From assembly GCF_007741515.1 (NCBI RefSeq), contig NZ_CP036263.1, forward strand, positions 5,381,178 through 5,445,177: a stretch of 64,000 bases of DNA, written 5' to 3'. This document shows, piece by piece, positions 59,591 through 64,000 of this stretch. The stretch's first letter is position 1. Every line of letters starts with the position of its first letter. The notes under the pieces were generated by a model. It did not search any database. It was not told the DNA's origin and was given only the letters and a program-made list of their open reading frames with translations. Both the position numbers and the translations under genes were made by a program. Source of the DNA: Adhaeretor mobilis. GTDB taxonomy: Bacteria > Planctomycetota > Planctomycetia > Pirellulales > Lacipirellulaceae.

Positions 59591-59836
59591 ATGGCTAAAC
59601 GCCCCCGCAATAACGTTCGAACCGCTCGCAAAGATCCCGTTTGTGTGGATGGGGTCCGGCCCCGCCCTATGTTTGTCGATTACAAAGACCTCGACCTACT
59701 AGGCAAGCTGACCAATCGTCACGGGCGTATCGTTAGCCGTCGCAAGACCGGCTGCCAAGCGGCTAGCCAGCATGCCGTCTCCAAAGCGATCAAGCGAGCC
59801 CGTTTCATGGCTTTGCTGCCGTATGTTGGTAGCTAG
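59591..59836 (+). CDS. rpsR: 30S ribosomal protein S18
   Basis: 81 residues from ATG 59591, MAKRPRNNVRTARKDPV. The core VDYKDLDLLGKLTNRHGRIVSRRKTG is the standard S18 motif that binds the 16S rRNA platform with S6. It lies alone, not in the usual rpsF-ssb-rpsR-rplI order. The open frame reads further upstream but that part has no S18 sequence. Planctomycetes often have more than one S18, so this may be a paralogue. Confidence 0.95.
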   Translation: MAKRPRNNVRTARKDPVCVDGVRPRPMFVDYKDLDLLGKLTNRHGRIVSRRKTGCQAASQHAVSKAIKRARFMALLPYVGS

Positions 59837-59910
59837 TTTCTCTTTCAAATGTTGATTGTTGTTTGCGCTGATTCTTCAATGCGCTGTTTCCCCTGCCGAG
59901 GGCTCCACCG

Positions 59911-60345
59911 ATGTCTGAGCCTACAGGAAACGCACCTTTCAAAACGCAGAGACTTGTCGAGTTCCATGACACCGACATGGCCGGCATCATGCACTTCGCG
60001 TCGTTCTTCCATTACATGGAGTCGGCCGAGCACGAGATGATTCGCTCACTCGGGTTTAGCGTTCACACCGAACACGAAGGCCAGAAGCTGAGCTTCCCGC
60101 GTGTGAGCGTCTCGTGCGACTTCCACTCCCCAGCTCGAAGCGAAGATATTCTCGACATCGCGATCAGGGTCACCAAGATCGGCACCAGCAGTGTGAGTTA
60201 TGATTTCCGGTTCACGTGCGAAGGCCGCGAAGTCGCCACCGGCGCGATCACCGCCGTATGTTGCAGCGTGACCCCGGGCGAGCCAATCGCTGCCGTACCT
60301 TTGCCGAGTGATATTGTTGAGAAGTTGAAGACCTATGCAGCGTGA
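59911..60345 (+). CDS. 4-hydroxybenzoyl-CoA thioesterase-family protein (YbgC-like)
   Basis: 144 residues from ATG 59911. The hotdog-fold motif RLVEFHDTDMAGIMHFASFF contains the catalytic aspartate of the 4HBT family. The rest is typical (SCDFHSPARSEDILDIAIRV, AITAVCCSVTPG). Family members hydrolyse acyl-CoA or 4-hydroxybenzoyl-CoA thioesters. It is downstream of rpsR with 74 bases between them. Given the chorismate-lyase-like gene 9 kb away, a link to 4-hydroxybenzoate is conceivable, but there is no direct operon link. Confidence 0.92.
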   Translation: MSEPTGNAPFKTQRLVEFHDTDMAGIMHFASFFHYMESAEHEMIRSLGFSVHTEHEGQKLSFPRVSVSCDFHSPARSEDILDIAIRVTKIGTSSVSYDFRFTCEGREVATGAITAVCCSVTPGEPIAAVPLPSDIVEKLKTYAA

Positions 60346-60387
60346 TGATCGAATTTCCCCCGCGCAGTAGCGCGGAGTACGCTCACC

Positions 60388-60488
60388 TGTCACTCCGACA
60401 GCCGTCTCAGCGGCGGAGGAATCTGGTCCGAACTAGAGTTGAGACTCGATATCTCGGTCGCTGTCGCTCGGTCGATATGACATGATGG
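60388..60488. repeat. Cargo-less relative of the GIY-YIG cassette ends
   Basis: Starts TGTCACTCCGACAG and GGAGGAATCTGG (compare TGTCATTCCGA and GAGGAATCC at 26824), and ends GATATGACATGATGG (compare GGAATGACATGATGG at the right of the cassette). It lies between the thioesterase and the prenyltransferase-like gene. Confidence 0.6.
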
Positions 60489-60545
60489 GGAATTCAAAGT
60501 TTCTCTGTCTATGTGTGACACCTTTATTCATTGTTCGTTGTCGCC

Positions 60546-61505
60546 ATGACCAACTCTTACTTGTTGCAGCTAGTACTTTCAGTTGCCCAAGGCCTGGAGC
60601 CGGAGGTTGAGCTGCGTGAGCGGCAGGCCAAATGGCTCAAGGCTCAGCAGCAGGACGACGGTGGTTTCGCCGGGCGTGACGGGCCAAGCGACTTGTACTA
60701 CTCGGCATTTGCGCTGCGCAGTTTGGCTGTACTAGGTGAATTACAGGGTGAGGTGGCTGACCAAGCGGCAAACTTCCTGAGCAGTCGGCTACATGGGAAC
60801 GCGAGTGTGATCGATCTCATCTCGCTCGTGCTCTCTGCGAAGCAACTCGACATGTCCGCAGGCATCGATCCGCTCGCCTCCGCTGGTGACGACTGGCAAG
60901 CGAATGTGCTAGGCCTGCTTGAGCAATTACGCACTGCTGATGGCGGCTATGCGAAGACGATTGAAGGAGCAGCCGCCAGCACCTATCAAAGCTTCCTTGC
61001 ATTGCTGGTCTATCAGCTGCTGGAGGAAACTCCTCCGGAGCCCGCATCGCTGCGCGATTTCCTGCTTTCACAGCAGCGCGAGGATGGCGGCTTCGTTGAG
61101 ATACGCGTAATGAAGCGCAGCGGCGTGAATCCCACGGCAGCGGCTATTGGCGGATTGAAGTTACTCGAAGCCGTGTTTCTGGAGAAAGGAGCTACGCTGC
61201 CAGCGCTCTCACTAGACATTTCCAACAACGCGGCTGAGTTCCTACTCGAAATGCAGAATGAGGAGGGGGGCGTACCGGCGAACACGCGCATCCCGATTGC
61301 CGATCTGTTGAGCACATTCACCGCGATGCAATCCTTGCATACACTCGGCCGGCTTGATGAGTTCGACCAGGCTGCAGCACGAAAGTTCGCCCAAAGCGTT
61401 GAACAACCGACCGGCGGTTTCCTGGCTGCGGCCTGGGACCAAATTGCCGACGTGGAGTACACGTTCTACGGGCTGGGCGTGCTGGGGCTCTGTGGTCAGA
61501 GCTAA
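60546..61505 (+). CDS. Prenyltransferase beta-subunit/terpene-cyclase-like repeat protein
   Basis: 319 residues from ATG 60546. Alpha-alpha-barrel repeats of the prenyltransferase type are visible: LKAQQQDDGGFAGRDGPSDL, LRTADGGYAKT, LSQQREDGGFVEIR, LEMQNEEGGVPANT and the last PTGGFLAAAWDQIADVEYTF. The family includes Rab geranylgeranyltransferase beta subunits and squalene cyclases; the metal ligands of the former (D, C, H) are not all identifiable. It may be a second terpenoid or protein-prenylation component, separated by about 13 kb from the terpenoid cluster. Upstream lies a palindromic repeat, and downstream an ABC ATPase. Confidence 0.85.
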   Translation: MTNSYLLQLVLSVAQGLEPEVELRERQAKWLKAQQQDDGGFAGRDGPSDLYYSAFALRSLAVLGELQGEVADQAANFLSSRLHGNASVIDLISLVLSAKQLDMSAGIDPLASAGDDWQANVLGLLEQLRTADGGYAKTIEGAAASTYQSFLALLVYQLLEETPPEPASLRDFLLSQQREDGGFVEIRVMKRSGVNPTAAAIGGLKLLEAVFLEKGATLPALSLDISNNAAEFLLEMQNEEGGVPANTRIPIADLLSTFTAMQSLHTLGRLDEFDQAAARKFAQSVEQPTGGFLAAAWDQIADVEYTFYGLGVLGLCGQS

Positions 61506-61592
61506 TTTGAGCCGAGTGTTCGGCAAGCTCGCCCTTGGCTCAGATAGAAGTAGCTCATAGGCGCTTCCCGCGTTACCGATCACAATACAGCT

Positions 61593-62270
61593 GTGAGCGG
61601 ACTGATCGCAGAACATCTGAAAAAGAGCTACCCGACTTCGAGCGAGCCGTTGGAAATCTTGCGCGATGTTTCGCTCTCGCTGGAAGCAGGGCAGAACGTG
61701 GCCATCGTGGGACCCAGCGGTTCGGGTAAGAGCACGCTGCTGGCAATCCTGGGCTCTTTGGACTTGCCCACTTCGGGTATATTGCAGGTAGACGGCGTCG
61801 ATCCACTTTCGCTCAACGAGAAAGAATTAGCCGCCTACCGAGCGGACCAAGTCGGCTTCGTCTTCCAGGAACATCACCTGCTTCCGCAGTGCACCGTGCT
61901 GGAAAATGTGCTGATTCCATTCTTAGCAACTCGCACAGCCAATGCACAGGATGTGGAAACCGCCAAAAGCCTGCTCGAGCGAGTGGGACTCGCCGAGCGA
62001 CTCACTCATCGACCGGCTGAGCTCTCCGGCGGCGAACGCCAGCGCGTCGCACTTGCCCGGGCATTAGTACGCGATCCACCGTTGCTGCTGGCCGACGAGC
62101 CGACCGGCAGCCTCGATCAATCCACGGCAGATGCGATTGCGGAACTGCTGCTTGAACTGCAAGGCGAACGGCAGAAGATGCTGGTTGTTGTCACGCACAG
62201 CCAAAGTTTAGCGGCGAAGATGCAACGGCGTTGCCAGCTCGACTTAGGCGTCTTGGAAGAAGTTGCTTGA
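61593..62270 (+). CDS. ABC transporter ATP-binding protein (LolD/MacB-like)
   Basis: 225 residues from GTG 61593. Walker A IVGPSGSGKSTLLA, signature LSGGERQRVALARAL, Walker B LLLADEPTGSLD and the H-loop VVVTHSQSLA are intact; the D-loop and spacing are of the LolD/MacB/FtsE group. It would power an inner-membrane permease, for example for lipoprotein export. No permease follows, because the next gene is convergent. It may be the last gene of a unit with the upstream prenyltransferase-like gene (88 bases apart). Confidence 0.95.
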   Translation: MSGLIAEHLKKSYPTSSEPLEILRDVSLSLEAGQNVAIVGPSGSGKSTLLAILGSLDLPTSGILQVDGVDPLSLNEKELAAYRADQVGFVFQEHHLLPQCTVLENVLIPFLATRTANAQDVETAKSLLERVGLAERLTHRPAELSGGERQRVALARALVRDPPLLLADEPTGSLDQSTADAIAELLLELQGERQKMLVVVTHSQSLAAKMQRRCQLDLGVLEEVA

Positions 62271-62292
62271 GCTGGATTTCGAGATCCTAGAT

Positions 62293-62310
62293 CGCGGCAC
62301 AAGTGCCGCG
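62293..62310. terminator. Short palindrome between convergent genes
   Basis: CGCGGCAC and GTGCCGCG form an 8-bp stem around two bases, between the ABC ATPase stop and the convergent choice-of-anchor protein stop. No T-tract; weak. Confidence 0.35.
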
Positions 62311-62332
62311 GCGAAATGGCGAGGAACGGAAC

Positions 62333-63991
62333 CTAGTGGCTTGCCACTGATGTGTTCAATTCATACGCCGTGATGGTTCCGCTGTACTCATTGCACACAA
62401 CCAACAAGGGCTGCTTGGTGGGGCTTTCGCTCTCGGGCACGAAAACTAACCCTTCGGGCGACGCATCGATGATACCGGCTTCCTCGGCCGGCGGAATGTA
62501 GCAGCAGTACTTGGCTGCGGTTGGCTCTGTGAGATCGTAAACCATGATGCCGCTGGCTCGCTCTAAGCCAATGAAGGCGTATCTCCGACCAGCGATCTGT
62601 CCGAGCACGACGCCTTCTGGCTCTGGACCGCGCACGTGGCTGCGGCTGTCAAGATAGCTAGCCGGCTTGGTCTCCTGCTTAGCCCACAAGGAAAGTAACC
62701 GCTCGAAATCGCTGCCACTATCGAAGACGAGCTCCAGCTTATTGCCAGAGGCACGCCACACAGAAAAACTACGTGTCCCGAAAGCATGCAGCTCATCAAT
62801 GTCGCCATCGTGATCGGGATCGCACTCTTCGATGCTCACCTGCAAGCGGCCGAGTTGATTGGGTTGCAGTAGATGCCGGGCTGGCGCACGATGGTCCCAG
62901 CAGCGACCTGTCCCTGCGAGCAGACAGCCAGGCAAATCTGCCGCGGCGGCTGCCTCGCGATAGTTAATATAGTCCCGCGGGTCGCCTTCGTTGGCGGTCA
63001 CGAGATAGTCAATGCCATCCTCGGAAAAGTGAGCGATCGCATCGGGCTCGAAACTAGCCTTCACCGGCCAAAGCTGTGCCTGTAGATGGTCGTCTTGATC
63101 GCTCGCGTCGAGCCCGGTCGTCGAGTATCCGACATTTGAATAAGAGACGGTTGTAGCCGAGGGCGTACCCACTGCCAATGAATGGGCCCCCGGCACGTGC
63201 CGGAAGTCCTTCTTGCCAAGAGCGTGGATATTTGTGACCCGGGCCAAGAGAAGATCGACTTCTGCGATGGCATTGTTTTCTTGCAACGTGACCCAGGCAC
63301 GCCGGCCATCCTGCGAGCAAGCAATGTATTCCGGTTCGAGGTCTTCGGCGACCGTTGCTCGACCGTCGTGGTGGGTCTTGCTAGGGCCAAATAGCCGCAC
63401 GCCTTGTGAGCGCAACTCTACCGATTGGATATCGAATTCTTCAAAGCTGCATTGCGAGACCTCTGCCTGTGCGAACCCCTTGACCAAGTCAACGACCGTA
63501 ACACTTCCTGTGCCGTCAAATTCATAATCGTCGGTAGGCTCTCCTTCGTTTGCCACGACGAGAAATCGACCGTCAGGAGAAAAACAAACCATGTCGGGAT
63601 GATGCCCGGCGGGAAACGTAATAAGTGGTTTCAGTGAACTTGCGTTATGTAAATCGATCCGCCCCGGTTGCCGTTTGTTGATCGACGCGAGTGCGATGGC
63701 TACCCGCCCGTCACTAGCGGCAACGCTCGTAGCGTGAAAACCGTCGGGTAAACTCAGCAACCGGCGCGAGGCGACGCCATCAGCGAGTCGCACCGAAAGA
63801 ATTCCGCGCTCGGTAGTGACAAACAAGGCGCTTGAAGTGGTATCGAGCGCGGCAATTTCAACCGTTTGGACGGGGGGCTTGACTCTCCACAGAACGTTGG
63901 CGTCAAAGGCCGCAGCGCCACCATTGGCCGACACAACCGCGGCAACTGCCAGGGCGAAATAAATCAGTGGCTTGCACATAGCACTTGGCAT
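62333..63991 (-). CDS. Secreted choice-of-anchor-I/YVTN-type beta-propeller protein
   Basis: 552 residues, start MPSAMCKPLIYFALAVAAVVSA at 63991 (an ATG four codons later at 63979 is possible). The signal peptide is followed by a propeller with the family's hallmarks: VVANEGEPTDDYEFDGTGSV, TVSYSNVGYSTTGLD, YLVTANEGDPRDYINY, RSFSVWRASGNKL, SRSHVRGPEPEGVVLGQI and YAFIGLERASGIMVYDLTEP. The choice-of-anchor-I domain is often joined to 5'-nucleotidases or phosphatases in other bacteria; here only the propeller is present and no PEP-CTERM tail is seen. Probable periplasmic or surface role; substrate unknown. The start lies very near the window end. Confidence 0.88.
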   Translation of the reverse strand: MPSAMCKPLIYFALAVAAVVSANGGAAAFDANVLWRVKPPVQTVEIAALDTTSSALFVTTERGILSVRLADGVASRRLLSLPDGFHATSVAASDGRVAIALASINKRQPGRIDLHNASSLKPLITFPAGHHPDMVCFSPDGRFLVVANEGEPTDDYEFDGTGSVTVVDLVKGFAQAEVSQCSFEEFDIQSVELRSQGVRLFGPSKTHHDGRATVAEDLEPEYIACSQDGRRAWVTLQENNAIAEVDLLLARVTNIHALGKKDFRHVPGAHSLAVGTPSATTVSYSNVGYSTTGLDASDQDDHLQAQLWPVKASFEPDAIAHFSEDGIDYLVTANEGDPRDYINYREAAAAADLPGCLLAGTGRCWDHRAPARHLLQPNQLGRLQVSIEECDPDHDGDIDELHAFGTRSFSVWRASGNKLELVFDSGSDFERLLSLWAKQETKPASYLDSRSHVRGPEPEGVVLGQIAGRRYAFIGLERASGIMVYDLTEPTAAKYCCYIPPAEEAGIIDASPEGLVFVPESESPTKQPLLVVCNEYSGTITAYELNTSVASH

Positions 63992-64000
63992 GGACAGGTG

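Noticed and set aside
1..64000. tRNA genes
   Set aside because: I looked for GGTTCGA-type T-loops and found none outside the riboswitch, where GTGCGAATCC is part of the cobalamin core.

Overview
This window looks like a chromosomal piece from a planctomycete, most likely of the Pirellulales. The evidence is family content: a DUF1559 pseudopilin-like protein with an H-x9-DG tail, three PEP-CTERM proteins, a giant repeat protein starting with the planctomycete LEPR-type N-terminus (ETLEERRLLS), a CxxCH protein with leucine-rich repeats, a lysine-rich histone H1-like protein, and FixJ-like regulators. Genes lie on both strands in short runs. No rRNA, tRNA or CRISPR array was seen.

Layout. 1-8 kb: the end of a cysteine-repeat protein, a gene-free 1.35 kb stretch, a primary-type sigma factor, a PEP-CTERM protein, then a cobalamin riboswitch heading a three-gene operon (DUF1559 protein plus two exported PEP-CTERM proteins). 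8-21 kb: mainly housekeeping metabolism, with a methyltransferase, a membrane protein, a shikimate-dehydrogenase-like protein with altered catalytic residues, bioD, a GH57 alpha-glucan enzyme, galT, glgA, an aminotransferase and inositol-phosphate synthase. 21-28 kb: histone-like protein, DEAD-box helicase, an IS1182-type insertion sequence, an orphan iron-type binding protein, an MBL hydrolase, a GIY-YIG nuclease cassette with inverted-repeat ends, and a flavin monooxygenase. 28-40 kb: secreted and metabolic proteins, pgi, apgM, a toxin-antitoxin pair followed by a decayed second copy of the apgM 3' end, an FAD oxidase, a cytochrome/LRR protein, a tiny gene, a radical SAM protein and a frameshifted M50-like gene. 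40.7-45.7 kb: a 1660-residue RTX/G8 surface protein. 45.8-54 kb: a probable terpenoid locus (squalene-cyclase-like protein, DUF116-prenyl synthase fusion, chorismate-lyase-like protein, FAD reductase/halogenase-like protein), then a DUF3311-like/SSS transporter pair. 54-64 kb: a glycosyltransferase, a PAS histidine kinase with two FixJ-type regulators, rpsR, a 4HBT thioesterase, a prenyltransferase-beta-like protein, an orphan ABC ATPase and a choice-of-anchor-I protein.

The most notable signals are the B12-riboswitch surface-protein operon, the terpenoid cluster with its unusual fusion, and a dense population of short palindromic or tandem repeats. These include ACCACAGAG-type giant hairpins, 165-bp MITE-like elements, heptamer arrays abutting two start codons, and the GIY-YIG cassette with a cargo-less relative. 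Several repeats have changed the ends of neighbouring genes or supply translation signals. Function calls rest on sequence recognition only; no database search was run.
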